NCBI GenBank assembly: GCA_035546355.1
Contig: DATKEH010000175.1
Coordinates: forward strand, 1-24,359
From: DATKEH01 sp035546355
Lineage (GTDB): Bacteria > Acidobacteriota > Thermoanaerobaculia > Multivoradales > JAIOJS01
Reading direction: 5' to 3'
Length of the DNA stretch: 24,359 bases
The notes below the pieces were generated by a model that did no database searches, was not told where the DNA came from, and worked only from the letters and a program-made list of their open reading frames with translations. The number at the start of each line of letters is the position of its first letter. The stretch's first letter is position 1. Below are positions 7,683-15,258 of the stretch, in pieces. Position numbers and translations under genes: made by a program.

Positions 7683-8792
7683 CTACGGCCGCGAGCCGAC
7701 GGTGATCTGGTAGACGACGGCGCTGTGGCTCCCCGGGTGCTCGGCGCGCACCGCCAGGTGCCCCGGGTTGTCGCCGAGCCGCACCCGCTGCGCCGCCCGC
7801 CCGTTCTCGTCGGTCGCCGTGGTGGCGCCGTCGAGCAGCTCGCCGTCGCCATCGAGGCCCCACTGCACCAGGGTGCCTCGCACCGGCTCGCCGCCGGCGC
7901 TGCGCAGCCGCACCTGCAGGACGACCATCTCGCCGGGGCGGCCGGTGCGGCCGGGCGAGCCGAGCGCCTCCAGGGACGCCCCGCCGGGGCCGTCGTCGTC
8001 CTCGATCACCCCCACCCCCACGGCGGTCCCCAGGGTCGCGTTGACCGGCGCCGACAGCTCGACCAGGAAGTCTTCGTCGCCCTCGTCCTCGACGTCGCCG
8101 AGGACCGCCACCTGCAGCTGTCGCGTGGTGGTCCCCGGCGGAAACAGGATCTGCCCCGCCGTCTCCACGTAGTCCTCGCCGGTCGTGGCGCTGCCGTCGG
8201 CGGTGGCGAAGTCGACGCTGACGGGCTGGCGCGAGGTGGTGGACAACGTGAGGGTGAACACGGCCTGGACCCGGCCTCCGTCCCCCTCGGCGACCACCGC
8301 GTCGCCGATGTCGAGCTGCGGCCCCTCGCCGGGAGGGGCCGGCCCGTCGTCGTCGAGGATCACACCGGCGGCCACGGCGTCGCCGAGCCGCGCGTGGGTG
8401 GGGTTGGACAGCACCAGGTGGAAGACCTCGTCGGGCTCCTCTACCAGGTCGCCGTTGACCAGCACGTCGATCGCCGCCGAGTCGGTGCCAGGAGGCAGCG
8501 TCAAGGTGCCGGCCGCCGCGACGTAGTCGCCCGCGGCCACGCTGGCCGAGTCGTCGCGGGTCTCGTAGTCGACGGTGACCACCCGATCGGTGCGGGGGGT
8601 GAGCGAAACCACGAAGGTGAAGGTGGTGGTGCTGCCGTCCCCTTCGGCGAGGGCGATGTCGGCCACCGAGAGCACGGGTTGCTCCTGGGCCCGGGACGCC
8701 GGGGCCGCGAGCAGCGCGAGGCTCGCCAGCAGGGCCGCGCCGCGAGGGGAGCTCGGCCGTCGCCACCGCGGGCTGCCGTCCGGCTCGCTCAC
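7683..8792 (-). CDS. secreted Calx-beta / Big-1 domain protein
   Basis: A 369-residue extracellular protein. GTG at 8792 overlaps the TGA of the preceding gene (8789-8791) in a GTGA arrangement, typical of coupled translation. The leader (residues 1-36, ending APASRAQ) is a signal peptide with N-terminal arginines. Two Calx-beta repeats follow. The first (about 38-150) has ALAEGDGSTTTFTFVVSL, VDYETRDDSA, AAGDYVAAAGTLTLPPGT and ILDDDGP. The second (about 155-270) has VVAEGDGG, VDFATADGSATTGEDYV and IEDDDGP. The remainder (about 275-369) looks like a bacterial Ig-like group 1 domain (GRPGEMVVLQVRL, ATDENGRAAQRVRLGDNPG). Acidic loops suggest Ca2+ binding. Likely a surface or secreted adhesin-like or structural component; no enzymatic motif seen. 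Confidence 0.83.
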   Translation of the reverse strand: MSEPDGSPRWRRPSSPRGAALLASLALLAAPASRAQEQPVLSVADIALAEGDGSTTTFTFVVSLTPRTDRVVTVDYETRDDSASVAAGDYVAAAGTLTLPPGTDSAAIDVLVNGDLVEEPDEVFHLVLSNPTHARLGDAVAAGVILDDDGPAPPGEGPQLDIGDAVVAEGDGGRVQAVFTLTLSTTSRQPVSVDFATADGSATTGEDYVETAGQILFPPGTTTRQLQVAVLGDVEDEGDEDFLVELSAPVNATLGTAVGVGVIEDDDGPGGASLEALGSPGRTGRPGEMVVLQVRLRSAGGEPVRGTLVQWGLDGDGELLDGATTATDENGRAAQRVRLGDNPGHLAVRAEHPGSHSAVVYQITVGSRP

Positions 8793-9454
8793 GATTCGCT
8801 CTCGACCGGCTCCAGGTGCGTCACCGCGATCGTCGTGCCCTGCATGCAGTAGGAGATCTGGACGATCGTGCCTCGCACCCGCACGCGGTCGCCCTGCCGG
8901 GCGTCGCCGAGGTCGCCGGTCAACGTGTAGAGGTCGCCGTCCGCGGCCCGCAGCGCCTGGCACTCGACGCCCTCGCCAGTGAGGGTGCCGGTGACCTCGA
9001 TGGTGCCGTCGCCGTCCCCCGGTGGGTCGTCCGCGCCGCCCTCCGTCGTGAGGACGCGGAACAGGTCGGAGCGACCGGCGGTGTCGGTGCCGAGGACGGT
9101 GACGGCGAAGATCAGGGTGTCGCCCGGCTCGGCCCACTGCGGCACCGTCACCGTCGTCCGCAGGCCTCCCCGGGCGTCGGTGGTGCCGCGAGCGAACAGC
9201 CCGTACTCGGAGCGCGGCGGCCCGGCGCCGATCCCCACCTCCTGACCGGCGGGGAACCCGGTGGCGGTGATGCTGACGGGCGTGCCGGGGGGCGCCTGCT
9301 GCGGCGAGACGACGACCGTGGGTCCGCCTCGCGCCGACGGGGGGCTGGGGGTCCAGCGTTCGTTCGCGTCGTTGGTCTGGCAGGTGAGGAACAGCAGCGC
9401 GGCGACCGCCGCGCAGGTGGCGGCGACGGCGGCCCGGGTGCGGGGGGTGGGCAT
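8789..9454 (-). CDS. exported DUF5818-like protein (possible lipoprotein)
   Basis: A 221-residue protein from ATG 9454, with GGAGGAGC upstream. The hydrophobic leader ends ALLFLTC (C25), a weak lipobox because -1 is Thr and -3 is Phe, so lipidation is uncertain. Residues ~45-135 look like an Ig-like/IPT-type beta-sandwich (VSPQQAPPGTPVSITATGFPAG). The C-terminal ~65 residues (VTGTLTGEGVECQALRA, YTLTGDLG, VRVRGTIVQISYCMQGTTIAV) match my memory of DUF5818, an OB-like small beta domain with two conserved Cys (C165, C203). The stop overlaps the GTG of the Calx-beta gene. Function unknown; its position suggests it is produced together with the Calx-beta protein. Confidence 0.72.
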   Translation of the reverse strand: MPTPRTRAAVAATCAAVAALLFLTCQTNDANERWTPSPPSARGGPTVVVSPQQAPPGTPVSITATGFPAGQEVGIGAGPPRSEYGLFARGTTDARGGLRTTVTVPQWAEPGDTLIFAVTVLGTDTAGRSDLFRVLTTEGGADDPPGDGDGTIEVTGTLTGEGVECQALRAADGDLYTLTGDLGDARQGDRVRVRGTIVQISYCMQGTTIAVTHLEPVESES

Positions 9455-9510
9455 CGAGCTCCTCCAGGTCACTGCTTCGTCCTCGCCGGAAGGCGCGTCG
9501 CAAGAGCCGT

Positions 9511-9538
9511 GCCGACGAGGTCGGCCTGCGGCGGCAGG
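9511..9538. terminator. two adjacent hairpins downstream of the aldolase/dehydrogenase gene
   Basis: In the 88-nt gap after the stop at 9543 are GCCGAC-GAG-GTCGGC (9511-9525) and CCTGC-GGCG-GCAGG (9525-9538). They share one base and may be alternatives. No U-run is present. They may separate the metabolic gene from the exported-protein genes. Confidence 0.3.
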
Positions 9539-9542
9539 TCGG

Positions 9543-11561
9543 CTACACGACCCGCGCGTCGCCGCCGTCGACCGGGATCTGCGCGCCGGTGGTGCAGCGG
9601 AAGGTGTCGGTGCACAGCGCCACCGCCAGGCGGGCGACATCGCGGGAGGTGACCTCGGTGTGCAGCAGGTTGCGGCGCCGGTACTGGGCGACGCTGATCC
9701 CGTACTGCCGCGCCCGCGCCGCCAGCACCTCCGGCGTCCACAGGCCGGTGTCGAACACCCCGTCGGGGTGCACCACGTTGACGCGAATGCCGAAGGGGGC
9801 GAGCTCGAGAGCGGCGACGCGCGCCAGCTGGGTCAGCGCCGCCTTGGAGGCGGAGTAGGCCGCGGCTCCCGGGCCCGGCGCCAGCACGTTGCGGGAGCCG
9901 ACCACCACCACCGAGCCGCCTGCCGGCGCCAGCTTCAGCAGGGGGACGGCGTGGCGCAGCAGGGTGAGGCCGGATGTGCAGTTCACCTCCAGCGTCCGCT
10001 GCCACTGCTGCGGGTCGAGCAGCTCGATGGGATCGCCGCCGGGGAACACCCCGGCGCCGGCGACGACCAGGTCGAGACCGCCGAAGGACTCGACGGTGCG
10101 GGCCACGGCGCCCTCCAGGGCCCCGGCCGCGGTGACGTCGCAGGGGATGCCGAGGTAGCCGTCGCGCTGCGGCGTGGGGATGCGGTCGACGCCCGCCACC
10201 GCGGCGCCCGCCGCCATCAGCGCCTCGACGATGGCGCCGCCGATGCCGCCGGCGGCGCCGGTGACCAGCGCCACCCGCCCCAGCAGCGGGAGCGGCTCCC
10301 CCTGGCGAGCCAGCTTGGCCTGCTCCGGCGCCCAGTACTCCATGTCGAAGATCCGCCGTGCCGACAGGGGGCGGAATCCCCCCGCCCCCTCGGCCCGCAG
10401 CATGGCCTCTACGGTGCGGTGATAGAGCTCGCCGGCGATCCGCGCCGCCCTGGCGGTGGGGCCGGCGGCGAAGATCCCGTTGCCGGGCACGACGATCAGC
10501 CGCGGCGCCGGGTCGAGCATGCGCAGCCGGCGGCCGCCGGCGAAGCGCCGGTACTCGCCGCGGTAGTCGCGCGCCCAGCGGGCGAGCACGGCGCGGGTCT
10601 GACCGGGGTGGGGCACCAGCGCGGCGGTGCGGCGGGTGCGCAGCACGTCGTCCGGCGTCAGCGGGCCGCGTCGCACCAGCTCGCCTGCCTGGGGCGAGGC
10701 GGCGAATCGCCGCGCCAGGTCGCTGTCGTCGAGGTGCACCACCAGCGGGCGCTCGGCCAGGCGGCTGATCTCGCGGCGCAGCGCCGCGATCTCCAGCGGC
10801 GTCCAGCGCGGCCCGGAAAACGCCCGGCGGGCCGGCGGCAGCGGCGGCAGCTCGGCGGCGGCCCGCGACACCGCCCGAGAGAGCCGCTCCCAGGCCGTTC
10901 GCGCATCGTCGGCGAAGGTGAAGACGCCGTGGTGGAGCAGCACCAGCCCCGCGACGCCGTCGCCGCCTCGGCGCTGCCACAACTCGGCCACCTTGCGGGC
11001 CAGCGCGAAGCCCGGCTGCACGTAGGGCACCACCAGCAGCTCGGGCTCGAACAGGCGCCGCGCCCGCTCCGCGCCCCCCGGCGTCTGCAACAGGGCCAGC
11101 AGCGCTTCGGGATGGGCGTGCAGCACGAAGCGATGGGGGAGGAAGGCGTGCAGCAGGGTCTCGACCGACGGGGCGGGGGCGGCGGGATCGAGCAGCGCGC
11201 ACCGCTGCTGGCGCAGCATCTCCTCGTCGTCCAGCGCCTCGAGCTCGAGCAGCCGACGCAGCGGCCCGAGGTCGAGGGGCGAAAAGCCGTCGGCGGCGAT
11301 GGTGGCCATGTCCTGGCCGCTGCCCTTGACGTACAGCTCCTGCCGCGGACGGCCTACCAGGTCGCGCCCGAGGACCTTCACCGAGCTGTTGCCGCCGCCG
11401 TGGAGCACCAGAGCGCGATCGGCACCGAGCAGCCGCGTGACGTAGACGCAGCGGCCGAGGTCCGCCGGCTCGCCGCAGGCGGCCCACCGCGCGCACTCGG
11501 CGTCGTCCCAGCGCGCCGCGGCCTCGCGGGTCGGGCTGGGCAGGACCTCGAGGACCGTCAT
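9543..11561 (-). CDS. bifunctional class II aldolase / short-chain dehydrogenase
   Basis: A 672-residue fusion enzyme of the rhamnulose-1-phosphate aldolase/dehydrogenase (RhaD/YuxG-like) type. The N-terminal ~400 residues are a class II aldolase/adducin domain: LHGGGNSSVK (54-62), the metal-binding LHAHPEAL (H148, H150) and LLHHGVFTF. From ~425 there is a Rossmann short-chain dehydrogenase with the nucleotide motif TGAAGGIG, the catalytic YSASK, a VVGSRN segment and the NVVHPDGVF substrate loop. Family members act on deoxy-sugars, cleaving a sugar phosphate and oxidising the resulting lactaldehyde-like aldehyde; the actual substrate is inferred only. An earlier ATG at 11609 would add 16 residues; neither start has a good Shine-Dalgarno. 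No sugar kinase or isomerase is adjacent, so the pathway is not complete here. Confidence 0.85.
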   Translation of the reverse strand: MTVLEVLPSPTREAAARWDDAECARWAACGEPADLGRCVYVTRLLGADRALVLHGGGNSSVKVLGRDLVGRPRQELYVKGSGQDMATIAADGFSPLDLGPLRRLLELEALDDEEMLRQQRCALLDPAAPAPSVETLLHAFLPHRFVLHAHPEALLALLQTPGGAERARRLFEPELLVVPYVQPGFALARKVAELWQRRGGDGVAGLVLLHHGVFTFADDARTAWERLSRAVSRAAAELPPLPPARRAFSGPRWTPLEIAALRREISRLAERPLVVHLDDSDLARRFAASPQAGELVRRGPLTPDDVLRTRRTAALVPHPGQTRAVLARWARDYRGEYRRFAGGRRLRMLDPAPRLIVVPGNGIFAAGPTARAARIAGELYHRTVEAMLRAEGAGGFRPLSARRIFDMEYWAPEQAKLARQGEPLPLLGRVALVTGAAGGIGGAIVEALMAAGAAVAGVDRIPTPQRDGYLGIPCDVTAAGALEGAVARTVESFGGLDLVVAGAGVFPGGDPIELLDPQQWQRTLEVNCTSGLTLLRHAVPLLKLAPAGGSVVVVGSRNVLAPGPGAAAYSASKAALTQLARVAALELAPFGIRVNVVHPDGVFDTGLWTPEVLAARARQYGISVAQYRRRNLLHTEVTSRDVARLAVALCTDTFRCTTGAQIPVDGGDARVV

Positions 11562-11595
11562 GGGGGCACAGTACGACCCCCCGGGAAGCCCGCGT

Positions 11596-11609
11596 ATGAC
11601 CGGGGTCAT
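11596..11609. promoter_or_regulatory. ATGACC-N2-GGTCAT dyad upstream of the aldolase gene
   Basis: A perfect 6+6 inverted repeat with a 2-nt spacer, 35-48 nt before the preferred ATG at 11561. It could be a regulator-binding site. It also contains the alternative ATG (11609), so it may be coincidental. Confidence 0.25.
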
Positions 11610-11670
11610 GATCGCCCCCGGAGCGGCGCCGCCGGACGGGCCCCGCGCCCCCAGATGTCCATCCCCGCCC

Positions 11671-11692
11671 GGGCCGGCGCAGAGGCCGGCCC
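11671..11692. repeat. REP-like GGGCCGGC hairpin in the 211-nt gap
   Basis: GGGCCGGC-GCAGAG-GCCGGCCC, perfect 8-bp arms and a 6-nt loop, followed by CCTACG. In many GC-rich genomes a motif of the form GTAGGGGC-CGGCC...GGCCGGCCC occurs as a scattered intergenic repeat. It lies after the response-regulator stop (11773) and before the aldolase start, so it may also end the nos/two-component transcript. Only one copy is in the window, so repeat status is inferred. Confidence 0.45.
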
Positions 11693-11772
11693 CTACGTCC
11701 AGATCGACACCGAGAGCCGGTTGGAGCCCAGGGCCGCCCCACGCCCGGCCGTGCGTCGCGACCGACCGCTGG

Positions 11773-12423
11773 CTAGCCCTCGGGCTCGACCACCTTCTTG
11801 CGCAGGGCGTAGCTCACCGCCTGCGCGCGGTTGTGCAGGTGCAGCTTGTCGAGGATGTTGCGGACGTGGAACTTGACCGTGTTCTCGCTGACGTTGAGGC
11901 GCCGCGACAGCTGGCGGTTGGAGGTCACCCCGTCGACCATCAGCTGCAACACCTCCATCTCGCGGTCGGTGAGGGCGTCCGGGTCCTTGCGCTCGGGCTG
12001 CGCCTGCCCGCCCTTGGCGAACGCCTGCAGCACCTTGCGCGACAGCTCGGGCGTCAGCGCCGGCTGCCCCTCGAGCACCCCGTCGAGCAGCTCGAAGAAC
12101 GAGTCCGCCTCGAGGTTCTTGAGCAGGTAGCCATGCGCCCCCGCCTTGAGCGCCTCGAACAGGTCGTCGTCTTCGGTGGAGGCGGTGAGCACCACGATCT
12201 TGGCCTCCGGCTGCTGCTCGGAGAGCAGCGGGATCACCTCCAGTCCCGACATCACCGGCATCGACAAGTCGAGCAGCACCACCTCCGGCTCCAGCCGCTG
12301 GGCCAGATCCAGGGCCTCGCGGCCGTTGCCGGCCTCGCCCACCACCTCGATGCCGCGGGTCTCGAGCAGGCTGCGCAGGCTGCCCCGGAACAGTGCGTGA
12401 TCGTCAGCTATCAACAGGCGCAT
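11773..12423 (-). CDS. NarL/FixJ-type response regulator
   Basis: A 216-residue regulator with receiver and LuxR-type helix-turn-helix. The receiver shows the acidic pair (D7, D8 in IADDHA), phosphoacceptor D52 (VVLLDLSMP), Thr/Ser (LTAS) and Lys (LLKN). A linker follows (about 125-148), then the LuxR domain with LTDREMEVLQLMVDGVTSNRQLSRRLNVSENTVKFHVRNIL, whose NTVKFHV is the recognition-helix pattern. All receiver residues are intact, unlike those in its partner kinase. It overlaps the sensor gene by 20 nt, as expected for a cognate pair. Its location after nosL suggests control of nos or other anaerobic genes, but the sequence alone does not show target promoters. Confidence 0.92.
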   Translation of the reverse strand: MRLLIADDHALFRGSLRSLLETRGIEVVGEAGNGREALDLAQRLEPEVVLLDLSMPVMSGLEVIPLLSEQQPEAKIVVLTASTEDDDLFEALKAGAHGYLLKNLEADSFFELLDGVLEGQPALTPELSRKVLQAFAKGGQAQPERKDPDALTDREMEVLQLMVDGVTSNRQLSRRLNVSENTVKFHVRNILDKLHLHNRAQAVSYALRKKVVEPEG

Positions 12424-13822
12424 GGGCGTTCTCCTTGTCGGCGGCGGTGGAAACGGGCAGCACCACCTCCAGGCGGGTGCCTTCCTCGGGCTGCGAGTCG
12501 ATCGTCAGAGCGCCCCCCAGCGACTCGGCTCGTTCGAGCATGGAGTTGAGGCCGAAGCGTGGGTGCGACGCACCCTTGGCGGCATTGCGGTCGAACCCGA
12601 CGCCGTCGTCGTCGACGAGCAGCCGCACGCGCGAAGGCTCCCGCCAGATCGCCACCCTCACGTTGCTCGCGCGGGCGTGCTTGCGCACGTTGGTCAGCGC
12701 CTCCTGCGTGATGCGCAGCAGCTGCAGCTCGACGTCCGGGGGGAGGTCCAGCTCCTCTGCCGGCAGATCCAGATCCACTTGCAGTTGAGTATATCCCTGC
12801 CACGCGGCGACATAGCCCGAGAGCGCCTGGGCCAGCCCGGTCTCGCCGGCGGCCGGGGCCCGCAGCTCCAGGATCTGGGCCCGCACGTCGGCGTAGACGC
12901 CGCGCGCCGCTTCGGCGAGCTCGCCCAGGTGCCGCTCGGCCGCCGCGAGGTCGCCCTGGCGGCAGTGCTCGCCCACCACCTGCGTCTTGGTGTTGACATA
13001 GGCCAGCACCTGGGCGAGCCCGTCCGACATCTCCTGGGCGATCCGCACCCGCTCGCGGGCGACGGCCAGCTCCCGGACCTCCTGATGCAGGTGGGCGTTG
13101 TCGATGGCGATGGAGGCCTGGTTGGCGAACCGCGCCAGCGTCTCCTCCTCGTCGGCGGTGAAGGGTTCTCCGTCCGCCTTGTCGGCGAGGTAGAGATTGC
13201 CGCGATAGGGCCCGCCCGTGACCGGCATGACCAGCAGCGTGCGCATCACCGGATGGTGGGGCGGGAAGCCGGTGGCGCGCGGGTCGCCCGCGATCTCGCG
13301 CAGGCGCAGTCGTTTGCCCTGCGAGAGGACGACCCCCAGCAGCCCCTTCCCCTGCGGCGGCGCGCCGATCCGCTGCCGCAGCTCGGGGTCGATACCCGAG
13401 GTCAGGAACGCCAGGACGCGCCCCTCCTCGTCGACCACCGACAGCGCCCCGTAGCGCGCTCCCAGCAGCTCGCGCGCATTGTCGACCACCGTCTGCAGGA
13501 CGACGTCGAGGGCCAGCTCCCGCGAGACGGCGAGGCCCGCCTGGTGCAGGGCGAGCAGCTCGCGGTTGTGCGCCCGCAGCCGGCGCTGCAACTCGGCGGC
13601 GCGGACCAGGACCAGGTAGTAGAAAGCGGCGGAGCCCGCCAGCGCCGCCGCCGCCGCGAGCAGCAGCGTCATCACCGGCGACAGCGACGGCGCGACCAGC
13701 AGGCGGATCGCCTCGAAGATCGCGATCAGCACGAGCGGAGCCAGCAGCGCGGCGCTGCGCAGCTCGCGCAGGCCGCGGTCGTCGCCGCCGCGGCCAGAGC
13801 GGGGGGGATGCGGCCGATGCAT
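12404..13822 (-). CDS. NarX/LiaS-like sensor kinase with Ser at the H-box
   Basis: A 472-residue protein from ATG 13822; the frame runs further upstream but without a better start. Two membrane helices (about 23-43 and 50-72) precede a coil and a GAF domain (about 95-245, e.g. GARYGALSVVDEEGRVLAFL). The HisKA_3 dimerisation region should read R-I-A-x-E-x-H-D-x-L-A-Q; here it is RIAQEMSDGLAQVLAYV with S266 (codon TCG) at the His position. The ATPase part looks intact: ITQEALTNVRKHA (N378), VDDDGVGFD and FGLNSMLERAESLGG. The protein may therefore be unable to autophosphorylate at the normal site, or may work as a phosphatase or sensor scaffold. It is followed by, and overlaps by 20 nt, a NarL-type regulator with an intact Asp. 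Family call is firm; activity is doubtful. Confidence 0.88.
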   Translation of the reverse strand: MHRPHPPRSGRGGDDRGLRELRSAALLAPLVLIAIFEAIRLLVAPSLSPVMTLLLAAAAALAGSAAFYYLVLVRAAELQRRLRAHNRELLALHQAGLAVSRELALDVVLQTVVDNARELLGARYGALSVVDEEGRVLAFLTSGIDPELRQRIGAPPQGKGLLGVVLSQGKRLRLREIAGDPRATGFPPHHPVMRTLLVMPVTGGPYRGNLYLADKADGEPFTADEEETLARFANQASIAIDNAHLHQEVRELAVARERVRIAQEMSDGLAQVLAYVNTKTQVVGEHCRQGDLAAAERHLGELAEAARGVYADVRAQILELRAPAAGETGLAQALSGYVAAWQGYTQLQVDLDLPAEELDLPPDVELQLLRITQEALTNVRKHARASNVRVAIWREPSRVRLLVDDDGVGFDRNAAKGASHPRFGLNSMLERAESLGGALTIDSQPEEGTRLEVVLPVSTAADKENAHAPVDS

Positions 13823-13864
13823 GGCGCAGGGGGAAGAGTACGGGGCGGGCCGCGGAGGATCGAC

Positions 13865-13884
13865 GGCCGGCCGGGTGGCCGGCC
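13865..13884. promoter_or_regulatory. inverted repeat in the 114-nt gap before the sensor-kinase gene
   Basis: GGCCGG-N8-CCGGCC, 43-62 nt upstream of the kinase ATG. With the nosL hairpin it makes the nosL-kinase gap structured and GC-rich. It could be a leader structure or a processing site; no -10/-35 pair is evident. Confidence 0.25.
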
Positions 13885-13926
13885 ACGCGCCAGCAGGTGG
13901 GCGCCCTGCCACCCGGCGGGGTGGGG

Positions 13927-13952
13927 CCCGACGGCGTCACTCCGCCGTCGGG
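13927..13952. terminator. hairpin at the end of nosL
   Basis: CCCGACGGCG-N6-CGCCGTCGGG, 10-bp arms with the nosL TGA (13937-13939) in the loop. There is no T-tract on the minus-strand side, so it is likely a stability or attenuation element that may lower expression of the downstream sensor-regulator pair. Confidence 0.4.
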
Positions 13953-14422
13953 TGCTCGCGAGTCGGCGCCGCGACGTCCGGTGGCTCGCCGGCGGCGCCG
14001 GTCAGCTCCTGCCAGCGCAGCACCTGGCTGCCTGGGGCGAGCGCCCGATCGCGCGCCGCCTGTTCGCTGGCGTAGGCGACCAGACCGGAGCCCATGGGCG
14101 TCACCAGGTCCTGTTCGTAGACCAACCAGGCGTCGCCGGCGCGCCGCCAGCCGGCGTCGGTCACCACCCAGGTGGTCCAGCCGCCGGCGCCGCCCGCCGC
14201 GAGGTAGTCGGCGGCGCACTCCAGGTCGTCGAAACGCGCCTCTTCGCCGGTCTCGCTGCGCGCTGCGGCGGCGAAGCGCTCCTCGCTGAGGATCATGTGG
14301 CAGCGGCTGCATTCGTCCACGCCCCAGCGGATCTCCGGCGGCAGTGCCGCGTCCGGCGCGGTGGCGCAGGCCGCCAGCAGCCAGGCCACGGTCAGCGGGC
14401 CGAGGCGCCGCACCGCCGTCAC
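13937..14422 (-). CDS. nosL: NosL copper-binding lipoprotein
   Basis: A 161-residue outer-periplasmic lipoprotein that delivers Cu(I) during assembly of the nitrous oxide reductase Cu centres. GTG at 14422 overlaps the nosY TGA (14419-14421) as GTGA. The leader ends LLAAC with lipobox cysteine C19. The signature copper motif CSRCHMIL follows (C38, C41, H42, M43), then the NosL fold with RFDDLECAADYL and PMGSGLVAYAS. Length is close to the family norm. It ends the nos gene set. Confidence 0.92.
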   Translation of the reverse strand: MTAVRRLGPLTVAWLLAACATAPDAALPPEIRWGVDECSRCHMILSEERFAAAARSETGEEARFDDLECAADYLAAGGAGGWTTWVVTDAGWRRAGDAWLVYEQDLVTPMGSGLVAYASEQAARDRALAPGSQVLRWQELTGAAGEPPDVAAPTREHPTAE

Positions 14423-15258
14423 TCCAGCCCCCCCTTGCGCTGCATCACCCAGGCGGTGCCGCCCACGGTGGCCAGGGTCCAGGCGGCGAGGATGGAGGCG
14501 AGCAGGGGTACCAGCTGCTCTCCCCAGGTGCGGGCGGCGAACAGCCCCGCGGGCCCCAGCGCCTCGAGGCCGCCGCGCAGCACCAGCAGCGCGCCCAGCT
14601 TGAACACCTGCAGCGGATTGACCAGCGCGGCGGCGAGCAGGTGGCGGATCTCGAGCTTCATGGTGAGGGCGGTGCCCATCAGCCCCAGGTCGCCGAGCAG
14701 CAGCAGGCCCAACCACACGAACAGGGCGACCCCGGCTGCCATCGAGGCGCGCGCGCTGAGGGCGGAGATCAGCAACCCGAGGCCGACCGAGGCGGCGCCC
14801 AGCAGCACGGCGAAGCCGAGAAAGCCGAGGAAGGGCGCCGCCTGCTCGAAGCCGCCCTTCCCCGCCATCACCATGCCGGTGACGCCGAAGCCCACCAGCA
14901 GCGCCGCGGTGACGGCGGCGGTGAGCCCGAGGAACTTCGCCAGCACCACCTCCAGCGTGTCGATCGGCTGCGCCAGCAGATACAGCAGCGAGCCGCGCTC
15001 GCGATCGGCGGCGATGGCCTGGGCGCCGAGGGTGATCCCCATCAGCGGCACCACCAGGATGACCAGGTTGACCAGGCTGCCGGCAGTGCGGCCGGCGCCG
15101 GCGAAGCCGGTGCGGGCGACGCCGGTGACGCCCAGCCAGGAGAGGCCCAGGGCGAGGACGGTGAAGGCGGTGCCGTAGAGCAGGAACCAGCGATTGCGCC
15201 AGGCGTCGCGCAGCTCCTTGCGGGTGAGCAGGGCGAGGGTGCGGAGGCTAGGAGCCAT
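14419..15258 (-). CDS. nosY: NosY ABC transporter permease
   Basis: A 279-residue membrane protein with about six hydrophobic segments (LYGTAFTVLALGLSWLGV, NLVILVVPLMGITLGAQA, FLGLTAAVTAALLVGFGVTG, AVLLGAASVGLGLLISAL, VALFVWLGLLLLGDLGLMG, LVPLLASILAAWTLATVGG). DRERGSLLYLLAQPIDTLEVVLAKFLG is the hallmark of ABC-2/NosY permeases. It overlaps the NosF coding end (TAG 15248-15250) by 11 nt. With the NosF ATPase and the NosD beta-helix it forms the ABC machinery that supports maturation of the Cu centres in NosZ. Confidence 0.92.
   Translation of the reverse strand: MAPSLRTLALLTRKELRDAWRNRWFLLYGTAFTVLALGLSWLGVTGVARTGFAGAGRTAGSLVNLVILVVPLMGITLGAQAIAADRERGSLLYLLAQPIDTLEVVLAKFLGLTAAVTAALLVGFGVTGMVMAGKGGFEQAAPFLGFLGFAVLLGAASVGLGLLISALSARASMAAGVALFVWLGLLLLGDLGLMGTALTMKLEIRHLLAAALVNPLQVFKLGALLVLRGGLEALGPAGLFAARTWGEQLVPLLASILAAWTLATVGGTAWVMQRKGGLE

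Noticed and set aside
9261..11876. Very long plus-strand open frame (871 codons) antisense to the aldolase/dehydrogenase
   Set aside because: Composition (Ala/Gly/Arg/His/Gln-rich, no domain pattern) is that of an antisense shadow in GC-rich DNA; the minus strand has clear enzyme motifs.
12422..15178. Plus-strand open frame of 918 codons over the kinase, nosL and nosY
   Set aside because: Same shadow effect; it crosses three well-supported genes and shows no recognisable domain.
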